Origin: Acidimicrobiales bacterium
Lineage (GTDB): Bacteria; Actinomycetota; Acidimicrobiia; Acidimicrobiales; Bog-793
DNA: 64,000 bases
Assembly: GCA_035294085.1 (NCBI GenBank)
Contig: DATGLP010000008.1
Span: 151,681-215,680, forward strand
Reading direction: 5' to 3'
In this document: positions 33,077-42,790 of the stretch, in pieces
How positions within the stretch are numbered: position 1 is the first letter of the stretch
How the letters are laid out: each line of letters begins with the position of its first letter
Notes under the pieces: generated by a model
The model's database searches: none
Told to the model about the DNA's origin: nothing
The model's input: the letters and a program-made list of their open reading frames with translations, nothing else
Translations under genes and position numbers: made by a program

Positions 33077-33625
33077 CCCGTGGCGCCGCTGAGGAAGATG
33101 CCGGTGCCACCGTGGCGCTCGGAGGACCGATCTGGTGGTGCCGGTCCCTCGTTCCTCGCCTTCACGGTGGTTGTCTCCGTCAGCGGACCGGCCGCCCTCG
33201 AGTGACGGTGGTCGTCGGCCGCCAGTGCAGTGCCCGCCGTGACGTCCTGGGGGCGCGCATCGTGCTGCCCGGTGCTCATGGCGGCACCGACGTCGGATCG
33301 GTCGACCCGCGAGGTCTGCGTCGACGTCGTCTCGAGGTGGCGCAGGCGCTCTTCCGAGGAGGAGCGCGCCGGTCCCCTGGGTCGCAGGCGCTCGGCGCGC
33401 CCGCAGCGTTTCGCCGGCGAGGTCGTCGCCGCTGTCGAGGCGACGCGTCGAGCCGCTCGATCGCCGTGGGCTGTCGTCTTGAGCGGGCGCTCGCACGAAC
33501 GCGCTGCCCAGGCGACCGCCAGGGGCCTCGCGGAGGAGTTCGTCACACTCGATCCGGCGCTGCCTCGTGCAGCGGCAGCCAAGCCCCGGCACGGCTCGCT
33601 CCTGGACCTTGTCCTGCGGGCCTGG
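33077..33625. other. 549-base stretch without a confident gene
   Basis: It lies between the 3' ends of two convergent genes. A plus-strand frame (33230-33775) has a partly protein-like section (FAGEVVAAVEATRRAARSPWAVVLSGRSH) but lacks an SD-supported start and would overlap the kinase gene by 150 bases. A degraded gene is possible. I see no clear terminator. Confidence 0.3.
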
Positions 33626-35071
33626 TCAGGTCGCGGCGCTCGCTATCACGGTATCGGGGAGCTCAACGGTGACCACGGCGCCGCCGGCAGCGGTGTTCGC
33701 AGCCTCCGCCCGACCGCCCTGTGCGGCGGCGATGGCCGACACGATGGCGAGCCCGAGGCCGGTGCCCCCGGTTGAACGGCCGCGGGCGACATCGGACCGG
33801 GCGAAGCGCTCGAAGGCCCGAGGCAGGAACGTCGGCGAGAAGCCGGGACCTTCGTCGGCGACGCTGACCACGAGTGTCGCGCCGCGCGCGCGGGCAGCAA
33901 TGGTCACCGTCGATGACGCGGGCGCGTAGCGCAGGGCGTTCTCGAGGAGGTTGTCGAGTACTTGACGCAGGCGGCCAGGGTCGACAAGCGCCTCAAGTCC
34001 TGTGTCCGTGTCGATGCCGAGCCTCACCTGGAGCCGCGCGGCTTCGCTCTCCCACGCCGCCGCGCACCGTTCCAGCAGCGGATTGATCGCGACCTTCTCG
34101 GGCAGCAAGGTGAGTTGGCCACTGTCTCGCTGAGCCAGCACCAGCAGGTCCTCGGCGAGGCGGGCGACATGGTCTGCCTCACCGAGCGCACTCTGCACGG
34201 CGGCCGCGAGCTCGGCGCGCGAGCGTCCCGATCGAGCGGCGAGCTCAAGTTCCGCGCGCAGGACGGCAAGCGGCGTACGCAGCTCGTGACCGGCGTCCGC
34301 GACGAAGGTCCGTTCCCTCGTCAGCGTGTCCGAGAGTCGAGCGAGAGACTCGGAGAGGCGGGCGAGGAGATGATTCAGGGTCTTGCCGAGGCGCTCCAGC
34401 TCGTCGTGCGTCGGCGGCACCTCGATCCCTGCGTCGCGTGGGGGGTCGGCGGTTGCGAGCGCCTCGACCTCCCGGCGCATCGCCTCGACCGGTGCCAACG
34501 CGGCACGGGCGAGCAGGTAGGCAGCGAGGCCCGCAAGGGACACGCCGACTACGCCGGCGATGGCGAGTGCCCGGTCGACGTTGTGGAGCGTCTCGTCGAT
34601 TGTCGCCAGCGAGGCGCCGATGACGACCAGCCACCCTCGGCGGCCTCCGACGGGGACGACGAGCAGCCGGAGCCGGCCACGTTCATGGGGCCGGGCGACG
34701 GTGAGGCGCAGCCGCCCGGTCGTGGCGTCCCGTGTCTCTGCGGGAGTGAGGAGCGCAGCAGCACCTGCCGCCTGATTCGCCTCGACGACCCGCCCACCGG
34801 GGGCGAGCACCTGAAGGAGGTACTCGCTCGGCACCGCTGAGCTGGGTGCCGCCGTCGTGCCCACCGGGACGCCACCGGCGTCCTGCAGGTTCTCCTGGCC
34901 TCCTGGTCCTGGCGTGGACTGGAGTGCCTGGGTGGCCTGAGCGGCCAGATTCGCATCGAGGGTCTCGACGAGACTCGAGGCGAGCAGGCTCGAGAAGAGG
35001 AAGCTCCCGAGCGCGAACACCGCCGAGGTCGCGACGAGGGCGACGAGGGTCAGGCGGAGGCGGACCGACAC
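33626..35071 (-). CDS. Sensor histidine kinase (OmpR-pair type)
   Basis: 481 residues: an N-terminal helix (LTLVALVATSAVFALGSFL), an extracytoplasmic sensor of about 130 residues, a second helix (ALAIAGVVGVSLAGLAAYLLA), HAMP, the phospho-acceptor FVADAGHELRTPLAVL, and an HATPase with N box DNLLENALRYAP, G1 VADEGPGFS and G2 GGTGLGLAIV. It begins with GTG three bases after the response regulator stop. The input is unknown. Codon use is less extreme in third-position G+C than in the dcw genes. Confidence 0.93.
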   Translation of the reverse strand: MSVRLRLTLVALVATSAVFALGSFLFSSLLASSLVETLDANLAAQATQALQSTPGPGGQENLQDAGGVPVGTTAAPSSAVPSEYLLQVLAPGGRVVEANQAAGAAALLTPAETRDATTGRLRLTVARPHERGRLRLLVVPVGGRRGWLVVIGASLATIDETLHNVDRALAIAGVVGVSLAGLAAYLLARAALAPVEAMRREVEALATADPPRDAGIEVPPTHDELERLGKTLNHLLARLSESLARLSDTLTRERTFVADAGHELRTPLAVLRAELELAARSGRSRAELAAAVQSALGEADHVARLAEDLLVLAQRDSGQLTLLPEKVAINPLLERCAAAWESEAARLQVRLGIDTDTGLEALVDPGRLRQVLDNLLENALRYAPASSTVTIAARARGATLVVSVADEGPGFSPTFLPRAFERFARSDVARGRSTGGTGLGLAIVSAIAAAQGGRAEAANTAAGGAVVTVELPDTVIASAAT

Positions 35072-35074
35072 GGC

Positions 35075-35755
<681 letters not shown>

Positions 35756-35837
35756 CGCTCGTTGTTCTCCTCCGCTTCGAGGCTAGGCATCAGGAGATGT
35801 GGAAACGATGAGAGCGTTGCCTGCCTGGGTGGAAGCG

Positions 35838-35869
35838 ACGGAGCCCTGCCTGAGTGCAGGGCTCCGTCG
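35838..35869 (-). terminator. Strong hairpin terminator, 13-bp perfect stem
   Basis: GACGGAGCCCTGC and its exact complement flank a 6-base loop. It lies 32 bases beyond the stop of the small secreted protein gene, separating it from the response regulator. It could work in either orientation; there is no long T-run. Confidence 0.7.
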
Positions 35870-35900
35870 GTGCCTCCTGCCGGCGGCAGGCGGCGATCGC

Positions 35901-36410
35901 TCAGGCGCCGCCGCTCACGTCGGTCCCGCCGGCCTGGCTTCCCGCCTGTTCCTGGGCGCCCCCCGGAGCATCGATGCCAGCGGCGCCCGCCGACTCGGCC
36001 GTGCTCGTGTCCTGGCCGCCGCCGTCGACGCCATTCGGGTCCTGATGGCCGCCGGACGACTGGACGTCGCTGCCCGCGGGATCGGCGAAGCTGCCGGGGC
36101 CGTCGCTCTCGGTGCCGAACGCCGATGCGGGCGCGTCGGCGCCCTGCACGGTCCCGCCAACCCAGCTGGAGGTGCCGGTGGTCGTCGGACCAGAGGTCCC
36201 GTCCGCCCCCGGCGTCCCTGCGCTCGTGTCCGCGCTCGAGCCCGTTGACGCCGAGATCGTCGCTGGCGACGTCGGTCCCGGCTCGCTCTCGGCCGCTGCG
36301 ACGCCTACGCTGAGGCCGCCAGCCGCGACCAGCGTGGCGGCGGCGAGACCGATCCGCACTGCCGTGCGCGTTCGCCCATCGGTTCCCTGTGTCATGTCCG
36401 TCTCCTTCAT
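35901..36410 (-). CDS. Small secreted Ser/Thr/Gly-rich protein
   Basis: 169 residues. The signal peptide (TAVRIGLAAATLVAAGGLSVGVAAA) is followed by a low-complexity chain rich in Gly, Ser, Thr, Ala and Asp, without cysteines or aromatic-rich motifs. No domain recognised; composition suggests an extended surface or exported linker-like protein. ATG at 36410 has GGGAGG about 9 bases upstream; ATG at 36395 also has AAGGAG. Located directly upstream of a two-component system on the same strand, so it may be its target or sensed partner. Confidence 0.6.
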   Translation of the reverse strand: MKETDMTQGTDGRTRTAVRIGLAAATLVAAGGLSVGVAAAESEPGPTSPATISASTGSSADTSAGTPGADGTSGPTTTGTSSWVGGTVQGADAPASAFGTESDGPGSFADPAGSDVQSSGGHQDPNGVDGGGQDTSTAESAGAAGIDAPGGAQEQAGSQAGGTDVSGGA

Positions 36411-37881
36411 CGTCTTGCCTCCCGGCGAGGACAGGATGACGAACCGTCGATGTGAGGACGATGAGGCGAGGCTGTGTTCTCGGCGGTCAGCGTGCCGGCC
36501 GGCTTGAGCCGCGATCGGCTGGTTCGCGCTGCCTTCGAGGTTGACGTCCCATCGAGCAGCGTCGGCAGCGGCTGGGCCTCGCGGATCGGCCGAAGGGTGT
36601 GCCGAACCGGCCGCTTTGGGGCGTGGCACCTCGGGAGGTCGAGACGTGCCGCGACCACGCAGGCGACGAGGAAGACGATGGGCAGCCCGCACGGCACCGT
36701 GGCGAGCGGGTGGCCGAGACGCCCCCCGACGCTGTGACGGAAGCCGAGCAGGTCCGCGCAGGGTGGGGCCGGGTCGGGATGTGGGCGGTCCGGAGCGCGA
36801 CGACAGCGCTCACCCCAGCAGTCCGTCGCCGAGGTCCAGCAGGGGACAGGGCGGCGGAGAGGATCCTGCATCGCGGCAGCCGAGGTGGAACGTCAGCGCC
36901 GTGACGCCCCTTACCTGCGTGCCGAGAGCGAAGGTGGCGAGCACGCGGCCCCCGGTACGAGACCCCCCGCCGCGACGTCGCGGTTGGAACCTGTCAAGCA
37001 TGTTGCGACGCGGTCCCGCGACGCCTCCCGTGCGAGCTCCTCGCTGGGGTCGTTGATCCGTGCCACGGTGGGCCTCGGCGGCTCGGGCGGTAGGCCTTGG
37101 AATCTGTCGGGGTTGGTGCAGCAGGCGGCCTCGGGCGTGGCCGCGCGTGGGGCGCGGGCCGCCTCGGCCGTCCCGGAGTGGACGGGGGCCGGCGAGCGGT
37201 AGCGAATGCCCGAGTGCTGGTGGTCGTGGCTGTGGGAGGCGAGGAGCGCCTGGGAGAACGCCCGTGGGTCCCGTCACCGAGCTCGACGTCATCGAGCCGC
37301 GCCGATTCGCGCAGATGGCGTGCTGAGCGGGCGACACCTGGTGACGCGCCACCGCCTCGGCGATTGGGATCGCTGACCAGCTCGCCATCCTCGGACGGGT
37401 CGACGCATCAGGCCAGACGCAGCGGCTGAGGATCTCGAGCACCACCTCGAGATCGCTGTCGACGCGTCGCGCGGGCGCAGGGAGCCGGGTGATGGAGTCG
37501 TCCCGCCACGGGAGCTGGCCGATGCCGGGCTGAGCTCCGGGCTCGACGGACCGGCCAGGAAGCGCCGGGCGCGCCTCGCCAGCCTCCGCGGGCTTCCCGC
37601 TCGAGCCTCGCCCCCCGTCGGCTCGCGCCTCGCTGCACCTTCTCCCGGTGCTGTCGCCCCCGCTACGGCGGCCCGACGCGACCTGGGGTGCTCCGATCGA
37701 CCGAGCCATGGCGACGAGGGTTCGCTTCGCGCATGTCCTGGTGGTGGCGAGCCCCTGCGCAGCGCTCGACCCGACGTCGAGCGCTGGCTCAGCGACTGAC
37801 CACCGGGCGATGCACCGACGAACGAGCGCGCGACCGCGAGCGCGCCAGCCCCTCGCCTCGCCGGACGCCACCGACGAGCGC
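36411..37881. other. 1.5-kb low-coding stretch with an IS remnant
   Basis: Reading frames here are short or have unnatural Arg/Pro/Ser-rich composition on both strands, and none has a convincing start. The only recognisable content is the transposase remnant at about 36994-37270. The stretch separates two regulatory gene groups and looks like decaying sequence. Confidence 0.5.
36994..37270 (-). pseudogene. 3' remnant of an IS3-type (rve) transposase
   Basis: Reading the minus strand in one frame without a start gives FSQALLASHSHDHQHSG, then IRYRSPAPVHSGTAEAARA and NPDRFQGLPPEPPRPTVARIND. This matches the C-terminal end of IS3-family integrase-core transposases (the Hx3HSG..TP..VH.G.a PeRF..kPP..P...wIN pattern). 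A TGCTTGACAGGTTCC stretch at the end is familiar from such elements. The catalytic DDE part and the other end are not found. Confidence 0.55.
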
Positions 37882-38547
37882 TCAGCCAGACCGCGCCACC
37901 TGAGGCGCTTCGGGCTGCGCCGGGATGACCTCGGTGCGGATCGCGTGCGCGACGAGCGCGAGACGCGAGTGCACGCCGAACTTGGCGAACAGGTGCTGCA
38001 GGTGGGTCCGCACCGTCGCGTCGCCGACGCCGAGCTTGGCCGCGATCTCGCCGGTTGCCGCCCCGCGCGCGAGCAGCTCGAGCACGGCGCGCTCGCGTGG
38101 AGTGAGGGCCGCGCTGCGCCGTGTCGGCGAGCCGCGGCGAGCGAGCGCGCGCGCGGCTCGCGACCAGGTGCGCGAGGAGGGTCCCTCCCGCGCGCGCACC
38201 GCCTCCCGGACCACGCGCTCGATCTCGTCGACGCCGTCGACCCGGAGGCAGATGCCGTTCGCGCCGGCCTCGAGCGCGCGCCACAGCGCGCTCGGCTCGA
38301 GTTCGCTGCTCAAGGCGACGAGCGGGAGGTCCGGGAGGCGCCGCCTCACGAGCGAGACGACTGCGGCCGCCTCGAGCGGAGCCGAGGGCAGGTCGAGCAG
38401 GCAGGCATCGACCTCGCTCGTCGCGGCGAGCTCGGCCGTCTCCTCGGGGGTCGTCGGGCACGCCAGGACCTCGTGGCCGCGGCTGGCGAACAGCGACGAC
38501 AGCGCCTCGCTGAACAAGAGGTGCTCGTCGTAGATGATGAGGCGCAA
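37882..38547 (-). CDS. LuxR-family response regulator
   Basis: 221 residues: receiver-like domain (RLIIYDEHLLFSEALSSLF; Asp in VDACLLDLPSAP; VALSSELEPSALWRAL) and a LuxR helix-turn-helix (LTPRERAVLELLARGAATGEIAAKLGVGDATVRTHLQHLFAKFGVHSR). TTG start at 38547 has GGAGGA 7 bases upstream. The receiver lacks the usual Lys (CLRVDG instead of xxKxx), so phosphorylation may not be used. No kinase is adjacent. It reads away from the dcw cluster. Confidence 0.8.
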   Translation of the reverse strand: MRLIIYDEHLLFSEALSSLFASRGHEVLACPTTPEETAELAATSEVDACLLDLPSAPLEAAAVVSLVRRRLPDLPLVALSSELEPSALWRALEAGANGICLRVDGVDEIERVVREAVRAREGPSSRTWSRAARALARRGSPTRRSAALTPRERAVLELLARGAATGEIAAKLGVGDATVRTHLQHLFAKFGVHSRLALVAHAIRTEVIPAQPEAPQVARSG

Positions 38548-38969
38548 CCCGGTCTCCTCCGTTCGTACTCGCGACGCCAAGCGCCGGTCCCGCTCCGTGC
38601 CAGGTCGCCCGGCCCTGGCGGGGCCGCCCTCGCCGGACCGATTTGGGCGCTGACGTTCACCGTGCGGCGTCTCCCTGCCGCGCACGTGCGTTCCTACCCT
38701 CGCACTAGGCGGGATTATGCAGGCGCGCCGCGCCCCGCCAGCCACCGCCGTCGACACGAGCATCGTCGACCTCACGACCTGGCCGGATGCGCGTGGCGGG
38801 TGCTCGGGCGCGCTGGGTGGCGGCACCGGACGGGGTCTCACCCCTTCGCGCCCCTCGGGCATGGGCGCGTCGGCGCGCGCCGAGCGCGCGAGATGCCTCG
38901 GGCCGCCGCGGCAGCGGCGCTCGGACGCCGACGCGCGCCGAGTGGTGCCGGTGTTGACGGCCCCGGTGG
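38548..38969. other. Intergenic region between LuxR regulator and mraZ promoter
   Basis: About 420 bases separating divergent genes. A 96-codon plus-strand frame (38717-39007) has low-complexity composition and no SD, so I do not call it. No repeats or RNA genes seen. Confidence 0.4.
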
Positions 38970-39015
38970 TTGACGGTGGTGGGATTGGTACATACAGTGG
39001 TGCGTAGTGGCGCGA
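38970..39015 (+). promoter_or_regulatory. mraZ/dcw promoter with possible MraZ-type direct repeats
   Basis: TTGACG (38970-38975), a 17-base spacer and TACAGT (38993-38998) form a good sigma-70-type promoter. Overlapping and just downstream are two 10-base direct repeats, AGTGGTGCGT (38996-39005) and AGTGGCGCGA (39006-39015). MraZ is known to repress its own promoter by binding short G-rich direct repeats, so these are candidate operators. Confidence 0.6.
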
Positions 39016-39064
39016 AAGGGAGGGGTCGCCCTGGCGCCGTGGCGGGGCGGAAAGGATCGCCGCG

Positions 39065-39493
39065 ATGGCCGTGGCAGCGCGCTTCTTCGGCAGCTACGAG
39101 CACACGCTCGACGCCAAGGGGCGCGTGATCCTGCCGGCCAAGCTGCGTGCCCACTTCCTCCAGCCCGGCTACCTCACCCGCCACCTCGAAGGCTGCCTGG
39201 CCCTGTGGACCGTCGAGGAGTTCGAGCAGGAGGTGGAGGCACGGTTGGCCCAGGCCCAGGGGGACGCGCCGGCCCGCAACGAGGTCCGGGAGTGGGCCGC
39301 CGCGGTCTTCGAGGCGGAGATCGACCGGCAGGGCCGGATGGCGATCCCCGCGCCGCTGCGCGCGTACGCAGGGCTCAACCAGGAGGTCCTCATCGTCGGC
39401 ATGATCAACCGCGTCGAGCTGTGGTCGCCGCTGGCGTGGCGTGCGAAGGAGCTGCCCAAGGCGGCCACCGTCGCGTCGGGCGGCGAGCGATGA
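39065..39493 (+). CDS. mraZ: Transcriptional regulator MraZ
   Basis: 142 residues: two AbrB-like (SpoVT) half domains, FFGSYEHTLDAKGRVILPAKLRAHF and EIDRQGRMAIPAPLRAYAGL, each with the DxKGRxxxP-type signature. It binds upstream of the dcw operon and moderates its expression. ATG at 39065 has GGAAAGGA upstream. First gene of the dcw cluster; a 176-base leader follows before rsmH. Confidence 0.95.
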   Translation: MAVAARFFGSYEHTLDAKGRVILPAKLRAHFLQPGYLTRHLEGCLALWTVEEFEQEVEARLAQAQGDAPARNEVREWAAAVFEAEIDRQGRMAIPAPLRAYAGLNQEVLIVGMINRVELWSPLAWRAKELPKAATVASGGER

Positions 39494-39553
39494 TGGCCGT
39501 GCTCGGCGCGCACGCCAGTTGGCGCCGGACGTCGGCACGTGACGAAGGCTCCC

Positions 39554-39676
39554 GGCTCATCAGCTGTTCCTCGGCCGCGGCCACCGGTCGTCGCCGAGCA
39601 ACCCTCTCCGCCGATCAACCGCCGCGTCGTTCGACGCCGGCGACCGAACGCGCGGCCGAGGAACAGCCGATGAGCC
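39554..39676 (+). ncRNA. Long hairpin leader sequestering the rsmH start (mraW-motif-like)
   Basis: Bases 39554-39579 are complementary to 39651-39676 over 26 positions with one A-C mismatch. The right arm contains GAGGA (the only SD) and the ATG of rsmH at 39670, so the folded form should block translation. The 71-base interior has further pairing (CGGTCG...CGGCGACCG). A conserved RNA called the mraW motif is known in the 5' region of mraW (rsmH) in Actinobacteria; this may be a divergent member or an analogue. Confidence 0.65.
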
Positions 39677-40632
39677 GCCAGCCCGGCCACGTCCCGGTCA
39701 TGGTCGAAGAGGTTCTCGAGCTGCTCGCGCCGGTTCCGCCAGGCCTCGTGCTCGACGCCACGGTGGGGTGGGGCGGCCATGCGGCGGCGATCCTCTCGGC
39801 GCGGCCAGACTGCCGCCTCGTCGGGCTCGATCGCGACCGGGAGGCCGTCGCAGCCGCTGCCGCCGCGCTCGCGCGCTTCGGCGGGCGGGCGCGCGTCCTG
39901 CACGCTCGCTTCGACGCCCTCGCGCAGGTCGTCGCCGGCGAGCGCACGTCCTCCGGCGAGCCGCTCGTCGCCGTGCTCTTCGACCTCGGCGTGAGCTCGC
40001 ACCAGCTCGACACGGCCGAGCGCGGCTTCAGCTACCGGCGGGATGCGCCGCTCGACATGCGCATGGATACCTCGACGGCCACGACGGCCGCCGACCTCGT
40101 CAATACCGCAGACGAGCGGTGGCTCGCCGGGCTCTTCGCCGAGCACGGCGAGGGTCGTCTCGCCAGGCGGATCGCCCGCGCGATCGTGACGGCGCGCCCG
40201 TTCGAGACGACCGGCGAGCTCGCCGACGCGGTCGCCCGGGCGGTCCCCGCGAGCGGCCGCCGACGGGGGCACCCGGCCCGCCGTGTCTTCCAGGCACTGC
40301 GCTGCGCGGTCAACGAGGAGCTCGAGCTGCTGGCCCCGGCCCTCGACGTGGCGATCTCGCTCCTCGAGGCGCGCGGTCGACTCGTCGTCCTCTCCTACCA
40401 CTCGGGCGAGGAGCGCATCGTGAAGGAGCGGCTGCGCATCGCCGAGACCGGCGGCTGCAGGTGCCCCACCGGGCTCCCCTGCGCCTGCGGCGCGCAGCCA
40501 CTCGTGCGTGTCCTCACGCGCGGTGCGCGCCTGCCATCCGAAGCGGAGGTCCGAGCGAACCCGCGCGCGCAGAGCGCGCGCCTGCGCGCCGCCGAGCGGC
40601 TCGATGCGACCGCTCGCGTCCGCGAGGGCTAG
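39670..40632 (+). CDS. rsmH: 16S rRNA m4C1402 methyltransferase RsmH
   Basis: 320 residues. HVPVMVEEVLELL at the N-terminus, SAM-binding LDATVGWGGHAAAIL, LVGLDRDREAV, LFDLGVSSHQLDTAERGFSYR and the active-site-side YHSGEERIVKERLR are family hallmarks. It methylates N4 of C1402 in the ribosomal P site. ATG at 39670 sits within the right arm of a long hairpin. The ftsL ATG overlaps the end of its TAG stop context. Confidence 0.95.
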   Translation: MSRQPGHVPVMVEEVLELLAPVPPGLVLDATVGWGGHAAAILSARPDCRLVGLDRDREAVAAAAAALARFGGRARVLHARFDALAQVVAGERTSSGEPLVAVLFDLGVSSHQLDTAERGFSYRRDAPLDMRMDTSTATTAADLVNTADERWLAGLFAEHGEGRLARRIARAIVTARPFETTGELADAVARAVPASGRRRGHPARRVFQALRCAVNEELELLAPALDVAISLLEARGRLVVLSYHSGEERIVKERLRIAETGGCRCPTGLPCACGAQPLVRVLTRGARLPSEAEVRANPRAQSARLRAAERLDATARVREG

Positions 40633-41034
40633 ATGGCCGCGGCCGGCCTCGCAGGAGCCCGACGGCCGGAGCGCCGGCGGGTCGAGTTCGCCGTCGTCGA
40701 GGCGCGACGGCAGGCGGTGCGCGGCGCCCGGCGGCGCGCCCGGGGGCTCGTCGCGCTCGCCGCGGCCGTCGTGCTCGGCGCGCTCCTCCTCGTCGCCGCG
40801 GTCCAGGCCGAGGTCGCCTCCCGCCAGGTGCGCATCGACGAGCTCAGCCAGCAGCTGGCCTCTGCCGTGAGCGAGAACGAGAACCTCCAGCTCGCCCGGG
40901 CCCAGCTCGCCTCGCCCCGGAGGATCCTCACGCTCGCCGAGCGCCAGCTCGGCATGGTGGGGCCGGGATCCGTCCAGTACCTCACGCCGGTCGATCCGGG
41001 TCCGACGGTCGCCGAGGCGCAGGCGGCTCGCTGA
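40633..41034 (+). CDS. ftsL: FtsL-like division protein
   Basis: 133 residues: a basic cytoplasmic N-terminus, one transmembrane helix (GLVALAAAVVLGALLLVAAVQ), and a periplasmic coiled coil (RIDELSQQLASAVSENENLQLARAQL) followed by ILTLAERQLGMVGPGSVQYL. The position between rsmH and ftsI and this topology define FtsL, which with FtsB/DivIC and FtsQ activates FtsWI. Confidence 0.85.
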   Translation: MAAAGLAGARRPERRRVEFAVVEARRQAVRGARRRARGLVALAAAVVLGALLLVAAVQAEVASRQVRIDELSQQLASAVSENENLQLARAQLASPRRILTLAERQLGMVGPGSVQYLTPVDPGPTVAEAQAAR

Positions 41035-41035
41035 G

Positions 41036-42790
41036 ATGGCCGACCAGCACCGCCACCCGGGTCGGCGCGCCGAGCTGCGGCGCGCTGCGCCGCCGGGCGG
41101 CCGGGCGAGGCCGCGTCGGCTGGCGGCGGTCGCGCTCGGGTTCTCGGGCGCGGCCGCCCTGCTCGTCGGGCGCCTGCTCATCGTGCAGGTGCTCGACGGC
41201 GCCCGGTACGCCGCCTACCAGCAGGGCGAGGTCGATCAGACCGTCGCGCTCCCTGCAGCGCGCGGCCCCATCTACGACCGCTCGGGGGACGTGCTCGCGC
41301 TGTCGGTGCCCCGCTACGACGTGGTGGCCGACGACTTCCTCATCAGCGCGCCGCGCGCCGAGGCGGCCGCGCTCGCCCCGGTGCTCGGGTCCTCTCCCCG
41401 GTCGCTCACGGCGGCGCTCTCGCAGCGCAACGGGTACGTGGTGCTCGCCCGTCAGGTGACGGCCGCGACGCGCGCCCGCATCGACGCCCTCGGCCTCGCC
41501 GGGATCTCCTTCGTCGACGACGCCCGACGCGTCTACAGCGGCGGCTCGCTCTTCCAGCCGCTCCTCGGGGGCGTCAACCTCGCGGGCGAGGGCGACGCCG
41601 CCCTCGAGTACCAGTTCGACAAGGTCCTCGCCGGCCGACCGGGCCGCGAGCTCGTGGCGGAGGCGCCCGGCGGCCTCGCCCTGCCCGGCGGGGTGCGCCG
41701 AGTGGTGCCGCCGCGCGGGGGGAGCGGGATCGTGCTCACCATCGACGAGCCGCTCCAGCTCGAGGTGACGCGGGACCTCGCGGCGCAGATGCGGGCGACC
41801 CATGCCGCGAGCGGCATCGCCGTCGTCGAGGATGCGCGCACCGGCGCGATCCTCGCCATGGTCGATCTCGTCGCGGGCAGGAGAGGGGCGATCGGCCCGG
41901 CGCCCACCAACCTCGCGCTCACCTCCGTCTACCAGCCGGGCTCGGTCATGAAGCTCGCCACGATGGCATGGGCGCTCAAGGACGGCCTCATCTCGCCGAA
42001 CTCGACGTTTACCGTGCCCGACTCGATCGACGTCGGCGGCTACACCTTCCAGGACGCCGAGATCCATCCGACCGTGCAGATGACGGCGCGCCAGATCCTC
42101 GCCCAGTCCTCGAACGTCGGGACCATCGAGATCTCGAGGCTCCTCGGCCTGGACCGCCTCGCCCGGGCGCTCAGCGCGTTCGGCTTCGGCCGGCTCACCG
42201 GCCTCGGCTGGCCCGGGGAGTCGCCCGGGATCATCGGCACGCCGGCGACCTGGTACGGCTCGACCGCGGCGGCGGTGCCCATCGGCACGGGCGTCGCGGT
42301 CACGCCGATGCAGGTTCTCGACGCGTTCGACGCGGTCGCGGACGGCGGCGTCCTGCGCCCGCCGCACCTCGTCGCGGCGACCGTCACCCCGCAGGGGGTC
42401 GTGCACCGTGTGCCGGTCCCGAGGGGCACCCGGATCCTCTCCCGCTCGACGGCCGAGCAGGTCGTGTCGATGCTCGAGGGCGTCGTCCGCCAGGACGGGA
42501 CCGCCGTGCTCGCGAGCATCCCGGGGTACACCGTGGCAGGCAAGACCGGGACCGCGCAGGTCCCGAGCCCGGGCGGCGGCTACGTCCCGGGCGACTGGAA
42601 CGCCACCTTCGTCGGCTTCGTCCCTGCCCAGGCCCCGGCGCTCGCCGGGATCGTCGTGCTCAACCACCCGACCCCGATCTACGGTGGCCTCGTGTCCGCG
42701 CCGGTCTTCTCGCGCGTCATGCGCTACGCGCTGCGCCGGTTCGACATCGCACCGCCGGCGGCTCGACCGGCCGGCGCCGCCCGCCGGTGA
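41036..42790 (+). CDS. ftsI: Septal peptidoglycan transpeptidase (class B PBP) FtsI
   Basis: 584 residues. An N-terminal helix (LAAVALGFSGAAALLVGRLLIVQVL) precedes the dimerisation domain with RGPIYDRSGDVLALS. Transpeptidase motifs: SVMK in YQPGSVMKLAT (nucleophile Ser), SSN in AQSSNVGTIEIS and KTGTAQ. No PASTA domains follow, unlike some actinobacterial PBPs. It cross-links peptidoglycan at the septum with FtsW. ATG two bases after the ftsL stop. Confidence 0.94.
   Translation: MADQHRHPGRRAELRRAAPPGGRARPRRLAAVALGFSGAAALLVGRLLIVQVLDGARYAAYQQGEVDQTVALPAARGPIYDRSGDVLALSVPRYDVVADDFLISAPRAEAAALAPVLGSSPRSLTAALSQRNGYVVLARQVTAATRARIDALGLAGISFVDDARRVYSGGSLFQPLLGGVNLAGEGDAALEYQFDKVLAGRPGRELVAEAPGGLALPGGVRRVVPPRGGSGIVLTIDEPLQLEVTRDLAAQMRATHAASGIAVVEDARTGAILAMVDLVAGRRGAIGPAPTNLALTSVYQPGSVMKLATMAWALKDGLISPNSTFTVPDSIDVGGYTFQDAEIHPTVQMTARQILAQSSNVGTIEISRLLGLDRLARALSAFGFGRLTGLGWPGESPGIIGTPATWYGSTAAAVPIGTGVAVTPMQVLDAFDAVADGGVLRPPHLVAATVTPQGVVHRVPVPRGTRILSRSTAEQVVSMLEGVVRQDGTAVLASIPGYTVAGKTGTAQVPSPGGGYVPGDWNATFVGFVPAQAPALAGIVVLNHPTPIYGGLVSAPVFSRVMRYALRRFDIAPPAARPAGAARR

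Noticed and set aside
33230-33775. 181-codon plus-strand frame near the sensor kinase
   Set aside because: No SD-supported start, mixed composition, and 150-base overlap with the well-supported convergent kinase gene.
36810-37871. 353-codon minus-strand frame over the IS remnant
   Set aside because: Its frame differs from the transposase-like frame and the composition is not protein-like.
38717-39007. 96-codon frame before mraZ
   Set aside because: Low-complexity Arg/Ala composition, no SD, and its end crosses the mraZ promoter.
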